64,000 nucleotides of DNA from Azadirachta indica (GCA_022749755.1 CM040440.1:4859769-4923768); one strand, 5' to 3'; shown: positions 47,872-61,090, counted from the first letter of the stretch. The notes: a model not told the origin generated them from the letters alone. A program made the numbers and translations.

Positions 47872-48164
47872 CAGTAACTTGCTGCTGAAGAAATATTATC
47901 ATCCATAGACTCTAAAATGAGATATTTATTATGTTTGAAGAATCTTACTGAAGCAAATAGAGCAGGATGTGAAAAATTATCCCTTCCCTTTGAATCATAT
48001 GAGCTGGAATATACAACGGTATTGCGTGTGGATTTTTTTTTTTTTTTCAATCTACAACAGTGTGATGAATAAACAACAGAAAACAATCAATTCTAATCAA
48101 TAGCAATTAGTAATACAAAAAGAATGATGCCGGAAGAAATGTCAGTGCCCATTGATACCCAATA
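47872..48164. other. Short spacer between PPR and NIPA8 genes
   Basis: This is only 293 bases, holding NIPA8 3' UTR and the PPR promoter and leader. A T-run of about 15 lies at 48034-48048. Confidence 0.5.
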
Positions 48165-51100
48165 TCAAGGGCTGGGAGGGAGCACTGCATCTGTATCTAA
48201 CAATTTTGCCTCATCTTCTTCCATTGAAATGCTATTCCAATTATGACTTTTCATGGAGAAAATCTTAGCTCTCTCCATCCGGTTTCCTCTAAAACCAGTT
48301 ATCTTTGATGATACCATAGGCATAACAAGAACTGCAGATGCATTGATCGAGTCCTCTCCGAGACCTAATGATAACGCGCAAGCAGTCTGCAAGGAAATTT
48401 AACTTCTCTGTGTTAACTATTTGGCTTTATAAGCAGTTTTTTTGAAAGATTTGAGTTGACTAATGCAATTTGTCAAACCTTTGCCTTGGCCATCATATCT
48501 GAAATCTTCATCAACATTCCTTGCGCAAATGATCTCATTTCTTTATTTTGTGCATCTCCAGATGACAGAATCATTCTATCAAAGACACATAATTCACAAA
48601 AAGAGATGAAATTGCATGGTTTGACAACATTAAAGCATCCATCATTCTTTAGAAGTTGGGCAATGTAAAAGAATTAGCTGTACCTGTCCACTTCATTGGA
48701 AATGCTTGAAGACATTACTGAAACTAAAGATGAATTATCTTTGACCTCAGCACCTGAAAAAATTGACAATATAAGTTCCTATTTGTGTCTCCTGTCTACT
48801 TGGAATTTAAAAAAGATGCAGCCAAAATACCTTTCGACTCATCCGGTGCAAGCAAAGAAATGCCTATGAACACAGACGTCATTCCTAGTATGAACATGGT
48901 TGTCCTAAGTGCATCAAATACCTGTTTTGAGGAAAGATTGATCAGCTCTCCATATGATCCAAATTTATAATTCTATGTGAAGAAATTCGTTCTTTATTTC
49001 TTGAATATATTGAATAACGTACATTATTGGCCTTTATATAGGCTTACAAAGGTAATTTAAATGTAAACAAAATATCACATTAATTATCACATTAAATAAG
49101 GAAATAAACCATAAAATGAGATCATGTTAAAATAGGAAATATAATGATATCATTCTAGCAAAATCAAGACAATATTATGTTTGATTTTGCTAGATCAAAA
49201 ATAATTAACATTCTATACCATAGGGTTGTAAGCAACCAGCTGAAAAACACAATAAGGCTACAAGTATCCAGCATACATCCAAAACATCATAAAATGCTTG
49301 TGATGTTTTCTAAATGCAAATTACCTTTCTGATAGAGCATTAAAACATATTTCATTGATTTTAAAAAAATAAAAACCAACATAATACTTTCTTATTTTAT
49401 TGTACAAGAAAATTTTGGACTGAAACTCATTTTGCAAAGAGGGGAATGATTTGCGCCAAAAAATATAATCATATCATATCAGCATAAAATTAAAAAACAT
49501 GAACTACACTTATTGCAAAACCATTCTGTCTGATTCACCATTAATTCAAAATCTTACTAGAGCAGACCCTAAGTTTTTTCTTTGTTGAGCAATCACCAAA
49601 TATAGGTACATGTAACACCTTAAATACTCTGAATAAATTGAAAACTAGGACACCTTGCACACAAATTTTAGAAAAAGAGAAAGGATAGAGGACCTGATAC
49701 TCCTGAAAGTATATAAATCCTGTACAAATAGAGAAGAAAGTCCATGCAATCTGAAACATAGGAACAATAAGGATTGCATCGAACAGTGCCAACCCTTCAT
49801 TCAACCTTGTCATCTGCAAAGTTAGAAAGTTTGAATGAAATATATGTTTGATTGTATCACCATAACCACTTCATAGTGAAAAAACAACAGAATTTTGGTA
49901 TAATATTTACCCAAAATCCAGCTGTGCTAAGAAATAATAGAAGCATTGAGTATGTGAACCAACTATGGAGTTGATACCCATTAGACATGGCCAACCTCAG
50001 CAGGTTAGAGCTGCAAGAACAAGAGGCTTGACGATCAAACCAAAATAACATTGCACAATATCTAACCGCATCTTCGAAGAGTAATGCCAACTATGGGAGC
50101 TAACTTACAGAGATTTTGCAAATAATACTGAGCATGATCCAACGGCACCTGAAACTATAGCATAGGAAAAAGGAAGCAGCATATGCCAATAAGGTCTAAG
50201 GTCTTGTCCAGAAATAGCAAATAGAAGTTCTCCTCTCCTGCATATTACACATGTTGATTGTAAGAAGGGCACATGATATAAATGAACAACCAGCTCCAAA
50301 TCCTTAAATAAATAGAATCATGTACCTCACCTGTAAATGTAGTGATGTACTGCAACAACTAAAATCAAAGTCAGACAGTAAACAAGGAAAGTGATGTTGC
50401 TGTATTTTTCTGCCAGCTGTTCTGGTGTATAAACTGAAAAGAATGAGATTAACATTAATTAACCATTACATTTTTAAGTAAGCGTAAGCGCAAATCAGTA
50501 AGTTAATCATATTTGACCAAGAAAAGTATCAGAAGAAAGTAAGATACCAGGTGATTGGTGATTGCCAAAGGCAACTAGAAAAATGTTCCCAAGAACAATA
50601 AAGGCTGTTGCAACCAGTACTCTGTAGCAGGAGCATTACCAACAACATTCAACTTTATTCGACATAGTGAAACAATAAATACAAACTTCATTATAGTTCT
50701 GAAAATTAGCTCACTTCAGATCTGAACATACTTGACAGTCACCATTTTGTTGAACACAAAGTATGCAAAGGCAATGTTGGACACAAACTGAACAGAGCCA
50801 AGGGCTGCAAGAAGGGACTGCAAAGCAGAAAGGTAAGGACCAAAAGAATTGATTAACTTTAGAAAATAAATATTGGTCATCCAAAATACAGAAAACAAAA
50901 TATGCAATTCTATCAAAACTTCATCTATTCAGATCAAAGTGCAGAGTCAATGAGAGGTTCCATCCATACTGACCTGAGCAGCATATCCAAAGGAAATAAA
51001 ATTAAGGCAGTTTCCAAGAAGGAAAATTAGAATACCTGCATTAATTACAAATTTAAGGCTGAAAGTCAGGAGTTGCACTAAATTCAAAAGCCCTGTAATC

Positions 51101-51868
51101 AATTAATCACCATAAGACCTGATTTTACCAACTCTCCAAGAATGAAAGTATATAATAGGCTTCAATGTATGTCTTCCATTTGTTCCATCAGTATCTAGCA
51201 TAGAATGCCTCTCTCTCTGCAAACAATTCAGCCAGACACAAAAAAATGAGCAACATGATATAAAGATGAAAAAATGGAGCCACTGTTAAATAATTATTAT
51301 CTCTCGATCCTTCAATCCTGAACCAAAACATAAACTTGTAATAAGTTACTAGAAAATGAGGAAAGGAGACTAAATTATGTAAATGTTTACACAAATCTCA
51401 AAAAAATGGCATGTGGCAGGTGAGAACCAGAATCAAACAAGTAATATGCCCTATATAGTTAGTGCAATCACTAATAAAAAGAATTAATTCATGTTCCCAG
51501 TCAAAAAAACTCATAGCAGGACTTTGGCCAATCACTGAGATTGCAGCCTGCTCTACCAATAAGATCATAAGTTTTACTTAAAATGTCTAGTTCATGCTCC
51601 CAAACAGCAATAAATACGAAGTGCCATAAAAACTATTTGCCTTATCAAACGTGTAATTAATGTTTACAACACCAAACAAGTGGAAATGATTAATAAGCTC
51701 CATCAGGGAAAAATGCTATGCAACTAATTACATTACTTAAATAATATCACATAAACAAAGAACAATTCCGCTTACCTCAGTGTGACCCAGTTTAAGAAGG
51801 TTAGTTCCAAAGTTGATGGCGATGCTACCAAAGAGGTTGATGAACGCTCCAATGACCCACTCTCCCAT
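48165..51868 (-). CDS. NIPA8: Probable magnesium transporter NIPA8-like (DUF803/NIPA family), 13 exons
   Basis: Predicted exons on the minus strand are 51776-51868, 51129-51216, 50974-51035, 50732-50817, 50548-50621, 50331-50433, 50109-50237, 49911-50010, 49694-49813, 48831-48921, 48684-48753, 48479-48575 and 48165-48386. All have GT-AG borders and join in frame to 444 residues, matching the Arabidopsis NIPA8 length (about 441). It begins MGEWVIGAFINLFGSIAINF. About nine hydrophobic helices follow, including GILIFLLGNCLNFISFGYAA, VLVATAFIVLGNIFLVAFGN, MLLPFSYAIVSGAVGSCSVL and the DAILIVPMFQIAWTFFSICT block. The soluble C-terminal tail (from about residue 315) contains VMPMVSSKITGFRGNRMERA. 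NIPA proteins are proposed Mg transporters of the drug/metabolite transporter fold. The gene is divergent from SNM1. Confidence 0.93.
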
Positions 51869-52859
51869 GGCTTAACAACTGTGAAGCCGTGAAGAAGATC
51901 CCACATGCAGCTGAAATCCGAAGCTGGCCTTCAATATTTACCAATTTCTCAAACAGTCCAGATGTCAAACAAGAGGATGGTCAAAGAAACCCACCGACGG
52001 ACACTATGACTACACCTGCCCAAATTGATCACAAATTCGCGGGACAAATCAAAAAAGAAAACTTTATTGGCCAAAATGATAAAAAAAACAACTAAAACTT
52101 CATATGAAAACAGTGGATCTATCAACCGCGAATCAGAAATTAAATAATAAACTCAAGAAAAATTACAATCAAGCTTGGATCGCCAAATGCAGATCAAATC
52201 ACACACCACGGTTTAACGTTAGCGTAAGAAATAAATAAATAAATAAAAACCATAACTCTACCAATTGAAGCTTCTAAAGATTGTAGCTTGAAAGCTCACA
52301 AGGGATCCAAAGATGACATATTTTTTCCAATATTAACAATTTTATTTTATTATATGGTCCAAACGTGGATGGAAATGACGAGAAGGAAATAGAGAGAATT
52401 GACAACGAAGGGAAGCAAAAGGGACGAAGGAAGTTGTCTGGTCAATAGCGAAGGCGTGATATTTTACCCACCGCTGTTAACCCCGTACTCAACTGTCAAT
52501 GTAAGCATCTTGTACGGGCGGGTCTAACATAAGTTGTGTGTGGTCTACATGAAGACATTAGTCTTGTGAGTTGTCCTGTGTCCACGTCTGCACTAAAATA
52601 TTCGCTCTCCTGGATTATTGGCCTGATAGATTTAAGCTAATAATTCGTGTCTTTTTTTTTTTAATATTTTATTTAAAAGTCAAGATACAACAGTAGAAAA
52701 ATAAATTATGCTTTTTATGAATTAAATTTTTTGTCTCTTTTTCCATTTCCCTCCCTCCAAAAACAAAATTCAGCGACTCCATGATAGGCGCCTTGGTCGT
52801 TTTGAAAATTCTTCTTTTCGATCCAAGAAAGTAGGAAAAATCAACAGGCAGTGAAAGAG
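51869..52859. promoter_or_regulatory. Shared upstream region of the divergent NIPA8 and SNM1 genes
   Basis: About 990 bases lie between the two start codons. The NIPA8 leader probably occupies part of 51869-52330. The SNM1 leader lies just before 52860. No TATA box is evident for either gene, which fits housekeeping expression. A short AAAT repeat lies at 52229-52246. The ORF at 51889-52095 has no known domain. Confidence 0.45.
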
Positions 52860-55476
52860 ATGGCAGCCGCGGGGTTGGATGAATTCGAAAATGATGGTTA
52901 TGAAATCTCTGACCTTCTTCATGACGAGAACGGCTTTCCATCGTTCGAAGATGAAGAAGAGGAGAAAGAAGAGAGCTTTGCCTCCGATTTCTATCGATGC
53001 GGCACCGACTGGTCTTGTTTGTTGCAATCGAATAGGAAGCTGAAACAGGCTAATTTGTTTGATGTGTGGGGAATGAAGTCGAATTCAGAATCACAGGCCA
53101 ATGATGCCGCATTTTTACCTCCCAAGAAAAAACTTAAGGTTTCCTCTGCAAAATCCAAGGCTACCTGTGTAAAGAAGAGGGCCGATCGTGGTTGCCCTTT
53201 TTATAAGAAGATTCCAGGTTGCATTCATCACTAACCCTCCTCGCATTTACTCCTAACCCGCATTTCGTATCATCAATATTCAATCGGATGGTTCATTTTA
53301 TTGTGCATTACATTAGTAGGTTTTCTATCCTGGTATTATAAACAAATTTTCATTTTTTAATGTGTCCTTCGTTTGTTTGTTTTTCCAGTTCAACAGACAT
53401 CTTTTCTTTGTTAGTGCCGGATTCATTTAGTGTCTAATTTAACTGACGAGAGATGCTGCTTCATGTTTGTGTTTGGGACATGCTACAAAACGCTTGTTAA
53501 TTTTAAGGTAAAATTGCGTTATCTTTTGCGATAATGAATTCTTTTTGTCATACAGGAACTCCCTTCACTGTTGATGCATTTCGCTACGGTGGTATCGAAG
53601 GGTGCTCAGCATATTTTCTTTCTCACTTTCACTATGATCACTACGGTGGTCTAAGCAAAGGATGGTCACATGGTCCAATCTATTGCACTCCTCTCACTGC
53701 TCGCCTTGTTAGAATGTGTCTCTCCGTCAATCCATTGTAAGAACTTGGAATCTTAACTTATACAGGAACGGTTATCTGTGAGTTGAGCAAGTGGTGGTTG
53801 AAGTATGTTTCTTTTTGGTTTTATATCTGCAGATATATCCATCCTTTAGAATTAAATACTGAACATGTTATTGAAGGAGTCAAAGTAACGGTACTAGATG
53901 CTAATCACTGCCCAGGTGCAGCTCTTATTCACTTCCATCTTCAAGATGGACAATGCTATTTGCATACTGGGGATTTCAGAGCCTGTAAACTGATGCAAAC
54001 GTATCCCCTTCTTTTGAACCACCGGGTTAATGTGCTTTACTTGGATACAACATATTGCAACCCAAAACACAAGTAAGCAACTTGCCCATCACAACTTTCT
54101 TAAAAGGCGCACTCTGTAATATACTGCTTCTCTTTCTTCTTTAAATAATTCTTGTGTGATATGTTGTCTCAGGTTCCCCTCCAAAGAAGATGTATTAAAT
54201 TATGTAGTCAGAGTTACTAAAAATTACCTCAAAAAGCAACCTAAAACCCTTGTTGTTGTTGGGGCATATAGCATCGGCAAAGAATGTGTTTTCCTTGCTA
54301 TTTCTAAGGCATTAGGGGTACATTCACCCTTTACTGTTGATTCTCCTTTATTTATTTATTTTCTACAACCTGTTTCTTATCACTGTTTTCTAATTGATAC
54401 CAGTGAAAATCCTGAGATCATAAAATTTACTTTATACGGCTACTCATAAGATGGAAACTCTCTGGTTTATGATAATTGCATCCAATTCTTATAACTTCTA
54501 TCATCAAATTGAGTGTTTTATGATTGGTTTAGGTTAAAATATTTGCAAATACTTCAAGGAGACGGGTTCTGAAGTCTTTTGATTGGCCTGAGCTCTCTGG
54601 AAGTCTATGTACACAGGGAAAGGACACGCTTCTCCATGTACTCCCTATATCATCACTGCGATTTGAGGTTTGATTCCCAGCATTTCCCTTGTTATTTCAA
54701 TTAATTTTCCCTGTTAATATACCATCTATTCCATTTCTTTTTGGCTCAAGACCCTGCAGGACTACTTGAAGACCTACACAAATCAGTATGCAGCAGTATT
54801 GGCATTTCGGCCAACAGGTGAGTCATATATGCGCTATTGACCTATTATGCTCTTTTTTGTCAAAAATGGCCAGCAGTCATAGAATTTTGAATTATTGTTT
54901 GACTGTTGAATTTTAGGTTGGACTTACTCTGAGAATATTGGCACCCAACTGGATCTCATTAGACCTAATTCGAGAGGCAATATCACAATTTACGGTGAGA
55001 CGACATGGATATTGTAGTTTTAGTTGATGCACAACAGCAGTCATATACGCATCTTGGATACCCAAGTTTTTTATGATCGTGGTCAGGAAGTACTATAATG
55101 TGGTATAATGTATATCATGAATTTTATGGCTTTTTTGTTCTTCTTAGCAGGTAACCTATAGCTTTTCTTGGCAAGGATGATTACTGAAGCTTAAATTGTT
55201 ATGTTGGCAGGGGTTCCATACAGTGAACACTCAAGCTTCACAGAACTGCGAGAGTTTATTCAGGTCTGGCTGTTGAAACTTGTCCATCACTAATATCTGG
55301 ACGTGTCTTTTATGTGACTGGTATTGAGTACAAGTTATCTGCATAATAAGTAATTTAATCATTTTGCTATTTCCCAGTTTTTGAGGCCTGACAAGATCAT
55401 TCCTACCGTCAATATCCAGACTGCTGCAAATAGAGACAAGATGCAGTCCTATTTCCGGGAATGGCTTAAAGGCTAA
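52860..55476 (+). CDS. SNM1: DNA cross-link repair protein SNM1 (metallo-beta-lactamase / beta-CASP nuclease), 9 exons
   Basis: Predicted exons are 52860-53217, 53556-53736, 53833-54072, 54173-54317, 54533-54667, 54751-54817, 54917-54994, 55211-55263 and 55378-55476, giving 451 residues in frame. The N-terminal 110 residues are acidic then basic ([10 protein letters not shown] looks like a nuclear signal). The nuclease fold starts with [10 protein letters not shown], with the metal-binding HxHxDH as [10 protein letters not shown] (His143, His145, Asp147, His148). [14 protein letters not shown] and YLDTTYC follow, then the DRMBL/beta-CASP part with [28 protein letters not shown] and [15 protein letters not shown]1/Pso2 nucleases act in interstrand cross-link and oxidative damage repair in the nucleus. 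The exon 6 border is the least certain: I chose the acceptor CTCAAG at 54750 over CTGCAG, because it keeps FETLQDYL aligned to the family. Confidence 0.93.
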
Positions 55477-56781
55477 ATATTCTCACAAAAGATTGATGTT
55501 TAAGTTTGCTGCATCCAATCTCTGATCTTGGCAAAACCATCAACTCAATCATTCCGCTCAAAAGCCAACATTCGCAAAAAAGACGTAATTTATGCATCTT
55601 ATCAATACAATGAAACTGATTTGATGTGCAATTTTGACTATTGTTCCAATGAGTTCTCACAGGCACAGAACCAGTTGCCCATGGGAATTACCAATGGTGT
55701 TATTCTTCTGCTGAGTTATTTCATTTTTACCATATAAGTTTCTATCCTCAACTTCGAAGAATTCCATGAAGAACATAGCTGAAATATTCACAGCGCATTG
55801 TACCATTTGACAAAGTTGTAATCTCCATTTTATATTTATTAATATAAAATTTTATGTTACTGTGACAGATCTTTGCTAACTTGTATACATCTTATATTCT
55901 GATTCAGATCTTTGATAACTCAGTGAGATTAACTAGGAATTCTTCTTTATTATATAATGTTGCATTTATTGTTTCTAAAATACAGGAAAACAAAATAACT
56001 TTACCTACAAGTTATATTTATATCTTTAATTTTATCCATCTATGTTATTAAGTTTTGAAACTTTAAACAACATAAACAAGAATTTTCAGAAGTCTGGTAC
56101 TTTCTCCTCGACCAGATTAAAGGACAGATCCTTTCTTTACTGCTCCCGACACCACTTAAAAGTCAGATATAATGGAGCACAACAGATTCACAATTAATAT
56201 GTAACTGAACCAGCTTCCAAAGGATTTACAGTCATATTAAATTAAAACGAATTGTAGGAAGCACAAGATCCAAACTTCTGATCCTTCCTTTGGAGCTACC
56301 AGAAATTGAGAAATAATAGAAATCACTAATTTGTATAGCCATAGTCAGAAAGCATATGGTTAAAATTTAGTATTCTTACCTGATGAACTTTTACATTAAA
56401 ACTCCAGTTAACTTTGAGTTACAGGAACAAACTCAGTTCCACAATATCAGGAAACTCCAGCAGGGGCTGCCTGCTTACCTGCTTTTGTAAACTGTCAAGT
56501 TTCTCTAGGCTTGTCATTCTAGAGCTTTGTCATATTTCCAAAGAGAAGACAAACAGCCAATTCTTGTAAGCATGATGACAAAAGCTTATAGAATATATAA
56601 TTGAGAAGTGATCTTATAGATTGGGACAGGGCAAGAAGAATTGACCCTCAAAATCTTTACAAGGTCAGTATCAACCTCAATATAATCTGCAGAAAAGAGA
56701 GATAGAGAAAGAAAAATCATTTAGTAGATACAAAGAGGAGCATGCAGGAAACAACATAAATTGCCATTGTAATCAGAATAT
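55477..56781. other. SNM1 3' UTR and spacer
   Basis: The left 350 bases are probably SNM1 3' UTR. The rest may include the 3' part of the minus-strand small-ORF locus. No domain-bearing frame is seen. Confidence 0.45.
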
Positions 56782-56973
56782 CTACAAGTCTCCGGAGTTG
56801 TGTAGCAGATACGAGCTGTCCACTTTAAAGACCTGATTGATTGGAATTGTTAGCCAGCTGATAGCACAAAAATGTGGTGAGAAAACCCAACTTTTTCTAA
56901 ATTCTTTCCCCCATAGATATTCCCATGCATCTTCTTCTTCAAACTCTAGCTCGAACAAGCATGGAAAACCCAT
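56782..56973 (-). CDS. Small ORF (63 codons) behind a TATA box, function unknown
   Basis: The minus-strand ORF begins MGFPCLFELEFEEEDAWEYL, which is compact, acidic and unlike random AT-rich translation. A TATATAAA box at 57105-57112 precedes it by about 130 bases, so a transcript from about 57075 would carry it as the first long frame. I recognise no family. It could be a small secreted or regulatory peptide gene, a first exon with a donor after INQ (ATCAG|GTCTTT at about 56832 on the minus strand), or a non-coding RNA with a chance ORF. Confidence 0.3.
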   Translation of the reverse strand: MGFPCLFELEFEEEDAWEYLWGKEFRKSWVFSPHFCAISWLTIPINQVFKVDSSYLLHNSGDL

Positions 56974-57104
56974 GAGGGCGAGAGTTTAGAAGAAGTTGAA
57001 TCACCACAGCCGTTTTTTGTTAGCACATTTTTTGCTTTGCCGAACCTTTATTCCTGTATGAGAGGAGCAGAAGAGGGGGAAGAATAGCAAATGAAGTCGA
57101 AGGA

Positions 57105-57112
57105 TTTATATA
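57105..57112 (-). promoter_or_regulatory. TATA box for a minus-strand transcript
   Basis: TATATAAA reads on the minus strand, followed about 130 bases later by the 63-codon ORF. It suggests a transcribed locus even though no known gene is present. Confidence 0.45.
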
Positions 57113-57642
57113 GTGATCAGAGTTCATATAAGGCCAAAAGACATAGAAGTTTTCCCCATACCAATCAAAGTGTCCTTCCCAAAATTTCTTGGTAAAAGGA
57201 GAAGAAACTTCTGCAAAACTTTATGTATTTGGTGGCATGTACAAAGTATTCCACTCTTTTGGATTTCATCGCCTAACTAAAGAATAATGTGCATTCTGGG
57301 ATAGACAGCAAAACTCAGGTAAAATGTCCGAAAAAGTGACATTACCTTTCAACTTCTGAAAAGAAATATGCCAGCTGATAATTTATTAATATGTAAGAAG
57401 CGTAATCTACGTGTGTGCAGTTGCTAACCAATTGTTTTAGTTGACCAATCATATATGAAAGGTGGCGGATCTCGTTAAGATTTATAAGCCTGTTGTATTA
57501 TCCTACGTTCCAACTATCACCAAACAACATTAATGTAATCGCCGATAACCACTCTTGGCTAAAATAAATAAAATGGCTGGTCTGATATCTCCCCTCCCCT
57601 GAAGCCCTCTTCTACAGAGTACAGAGGCCACTTATTTATTTT

Positions 57643-57674
<32 letters not shown>
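57113..57674. other. Spacer with (AT)n tract
   Basis: This is non-coding sequence upstream of the small-ORF locus. A (TA)n run of about 30 bases lies at 57645-57674, at the left edge of the next element. Confidence 0.5.
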
Positions 57675-57677
<3 letters not shown>

Positions 57678-58834
57678 AGTTTTAACAGATACCTCCCTTA
57701 AGGTTTAAAAATTTTAACACTTAAATAAAAGATTTAAGGAAAGACACACTTACCTCCCCTAAACCATTAGTTGACCATTCAATTTTATTTATATAACTAT
57801 AATACCCTTAATTTCAAAATACAGTATAAGAAATTTAATTTATATATAATCAAAATTAATTTTAATTTATATTTATATTTATATTTATTTAAAAATTAAA
57901 AATTTAATTAATGACAATTTAATTTGTAATTTTAACAATTAAATGGAAATTTTAAGAAAAGACACACTTACCTCCCTTAAACTGTCAATTGATTATGTAT
58001 TTTCATTTAAAATGACTATAATACCCTTAATTGCTTTAAAATAAAGTTTAAGAAACTCAATTTTAATTTATTTGATGTTCAAAAAATTAAAATAATTAAA
58101 ATTTTGATTAATGACAATTATAATTTATATTCATGTAATATTTATTTAAATTAAAAATTTATTTAATGATATTTAAAATTAACAATTTACTCATGTTGAT
58201 ATATTTTTTTAATTTTCTGTCATTGCATAATTTCATCAAACTTTTTGTGTAAATCCAAAAGTTTACCTTTACTTTACAAGTCATAAAATTAATATTGAAG
58301 TGTGGATTTAATATGAATGTGTATGACATAAATCTTATATTAAAGTGTATTTGTAAGAAGAGTGAGATTGGTAAATCTATTAAATTGTTTAGTGAAATAA
58401 AAAAAATATAGTTTATTGCTGGAGAATTTACAAAAGAGAGGAGTAAGAAAGACGATAGTTTTACATATTAGGGTTTGAGATTTAGATAAGTATGATATAT
58501 GAATAAAAAATAAATTCCTATTTTGAGTAAATATTAAATAAATGTTAACTAAAATTATCATTAATTAAATTCTTAATTTCAATAAATATTAAATATACAT
58601 AAACTAAAATCACAAATTAAATTATCATTAATTAAATTTATAATTTTTAAATAAATATAAATATAAATTAAAATTATTTTTGATTACATATAAATTAAAT
58701 TTCTTATACTTTACTTTGAAATTAAAGGTATTATACTCATATAAATAAAATTGGATGGTCAACTAATGGTTCAGGGGAGGTAAGTATACTTTTTCTTAAA
58801 TCTTTGATATAAGTGGGCATATGTAAAAACCTCT
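57675..58834. mobile_element. 1.16-kb non-autonomous DNA transposon with TIRs of about 270 bp and an internal duplicate of the TIR
   Basis: The left arm (57675 to about 57945) is repeated as a reverse complement at about 58565-58834. Shared blocks include CTTACCTCCCCT.AACCATTA, GTTGACCAT.CAATTTTATT, GTATAAGAAATTTAATTTAT and AATTTAATTAATGA. The outer ends are AGGAGTTTTAACAGATACC and, reversed, AGAGGTTTTTACATATGCC. Part of the left arm is also present as a direct copy at about 57950-58130 (GACACACTTACCTCCCTTAA, then ACTATAATACCCTTAATT). It is inserted in a TA-repeat tract, so a target-site duplication cannot be read. It has no coding capacity. Confidence 0.75.
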
Positions 58835-61090
58835 ATATATATATATATATTTATTATATATAAAAAACATAATAGAAAAGAAAAAAGAAATATGTGCATT
58901 TTCTGTCTCGGTTGGTTTGTCCCTTGCGTGGATCGTATTGTGGTCTCTGCCGCCTCATTGATTGGTATGACCACATTTTACATTTTACTAAACTGCGTAC
59001 CAGCGTCTTCCTGGGTCATAATCGTTGGTTCTAACAATCTACTGTTCAAAACGTTTACTCATAGGTTTTAAACAAGACTAAATGTAAAAATGCAACAAAA
59101 ATTCGTTCTGGATAAGCAACCGTAATATGGTTAAGGGAATTTTTCAAGTCCTTTTCCAGAACAAAAGGTTACCCAGGATGTCCTTTCTAAACTGGCTGCA
59201 TATTTTAGCTTAAGCCAATATATGTAATCATGATCAAATGTTGCCGGAATACAAAATTACAGGCTCATCCATCTCTCTGCACAGATTTATACAAAGATGC
59301 AATAGTTTAACATCAGAATTCATCTTAAAAGAGATATATAAACAGATACATAACATAGCATATGGTAGCCTGCAAACTTAAAACACTCACGGATCACAAA
59401 AATTTCTGCCAGAAAATAAAGAGGATCCCAACAACAGTGGACGTACATGCATCAATTATTTTTGAGCCACTGCTCTCACCACCTCTACAGTTGTTTACCA
59501 GTCAGATCTGGCAACATACATTTCCAGCTATGTAAGTCAAAATTAATACAACTTGCAATACGTGCAATAACAGTTTATATGTCATGCTGAACAAGAAAAT
59601 CAAACCTAAAAAGGGGAAGGAGCTGAGAGAACAAATCTCTAGACCTGGCGACCATCCACTAAGAAGAAGTAGATGCTCAATGAAGCAAATGTAGTGCTAA
59701 AATATGTTATGAAGTACAAAATCCCTCAGTTCCAATTTTGTGATACACTTAATTTACCATCTGCATCTATGCCCATTTTCCCTACTTTCCCTACCTCAAT
59801 CACCTATCAGATTAGATGTTCTATGCATAATGGAGAGATCTAGTTTAACTTTCGAGCGGACACAACATTTACACAATTGCAGTAGATTTAGGATTATGAA
59901 ACTCTTTTGTTTTAATGAGTAATATCATTCGATACAAGATCGAAAATCACAAATTCCACCTAAGAATTCATGGCAAAAGAAAAATATCATGTCCTTCCTT
60001 TGTCATTTTGCAGACAGCTTATTTCTCTATCTCCTATCCAGAAAAGGAAGAAAAGAAAGAAATAGCATTTCCAAACATACCATGATGGAATAATGATAAA
60101 ACCAAGAAAATTAAAATAGAAAGATTTGATATTAACATATGTTTTCACACTGTGGCCATGAGGAAAAAAGAGTTATCATTCTGAGAAAAAATAAAAAAGG
60201 AGCAATCATCAATAGCAGTATTGATCAAACTGGAACCATTGAGAAGCGAAGGGAAATGCAAAGAAAGGACATGAATTGAGGTTAGGAAAGAAATCAGGAA
60301 TTCATATAGAGTACAAGGGAAAATAAAATCCATAGAAGCAACAAAGGGAGCTAATTGTTTATACATAAAGCATCAGCATATGACAGCCACTTGTGCTACT
60401 CTATCACAACACAAGTCACCGTCCTAAAAGATCAAATAAATCAAATACGTTTATTAAACAGCTTAGTTAGTAGTTAATAAGTCCATATTCGAGCTTCTTT
60501 TCCGTCTGCACATTGGCTGTAATACATCATCTCAAAATAATAAATTTGGAACAGGAAACAAAATCCCCGAAATGCTGACTATTCTATCAAAGATGAACAT
60601 TTCTCTTACCAGAAATGTCAATCTATGAATAGTCTGGTCATATGGATTGAAAACTGAATGCACAGCAGTAGACAACTTAACAATAAGGATCCAAGCTCAC
60701 CGTTCACTGCATTTTTAGAAGCACACATCAAAACTAGATCGCTTAGAAGGAACAAAAGGTCCACTCATAAACAAAGAGTCTTTTAGTCATATAACAAAGA
60801 TCCTATCATCACATTCATTGGTGTGAATATCACAAGCTCACTTCAAGCTAATATCTACTAAAAATATATAGTTTATCATTTAAGCTGCAACACTACAACA
60901 ACCAGGGAGTAAAGTTAAAAGAACATAGTTAAACATATCAACATGATAAACCAACTGCAAAAATGCAAATGATTCCTCAACGCAATCACATTACGAAAAT
61001 CGAAGAGAATGAAATAAAGGTACATGCTTTGTATACAGAAACAAAATCCCATAAAAGTATTTGAATAACTTAAAAAGTTATAATTCGATA
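58835..61090. other. Intergenic region downstream of the DUF716 gene
   Basis: No clear gene is present in these 2.3 kb. The right end is DUF716 3' UTR. A minus-strand open segment at 59394-59484 looks like a protein C-terminus (see its own entry). The ORFs at 59740-59922 and 60145-60366 have no recognisable domain. Confidence 0.45.
59394..59484 (-). CDS. Possible last exon of a GPI-anchored-type protein (weak)
   Basis: After an acceptor-like TGTAG at 59485-59489 on the minus strand, the frame reads GGESSGSKIIDACTSTVVGI and ends in FIFWQKFL-stop. Small residues followed by a hydrophobic C-terminus resemble a GPI-attachment signal. No upstream exons were found, so this may be chance. Confidence 0.15.

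Noticed and set aside
53783..54076. Frame starting [13 protein letters not shown]
   Set aside because: The first 17 codons or so are intron; the real part is SNM1 exon 3, which starts at 53833.
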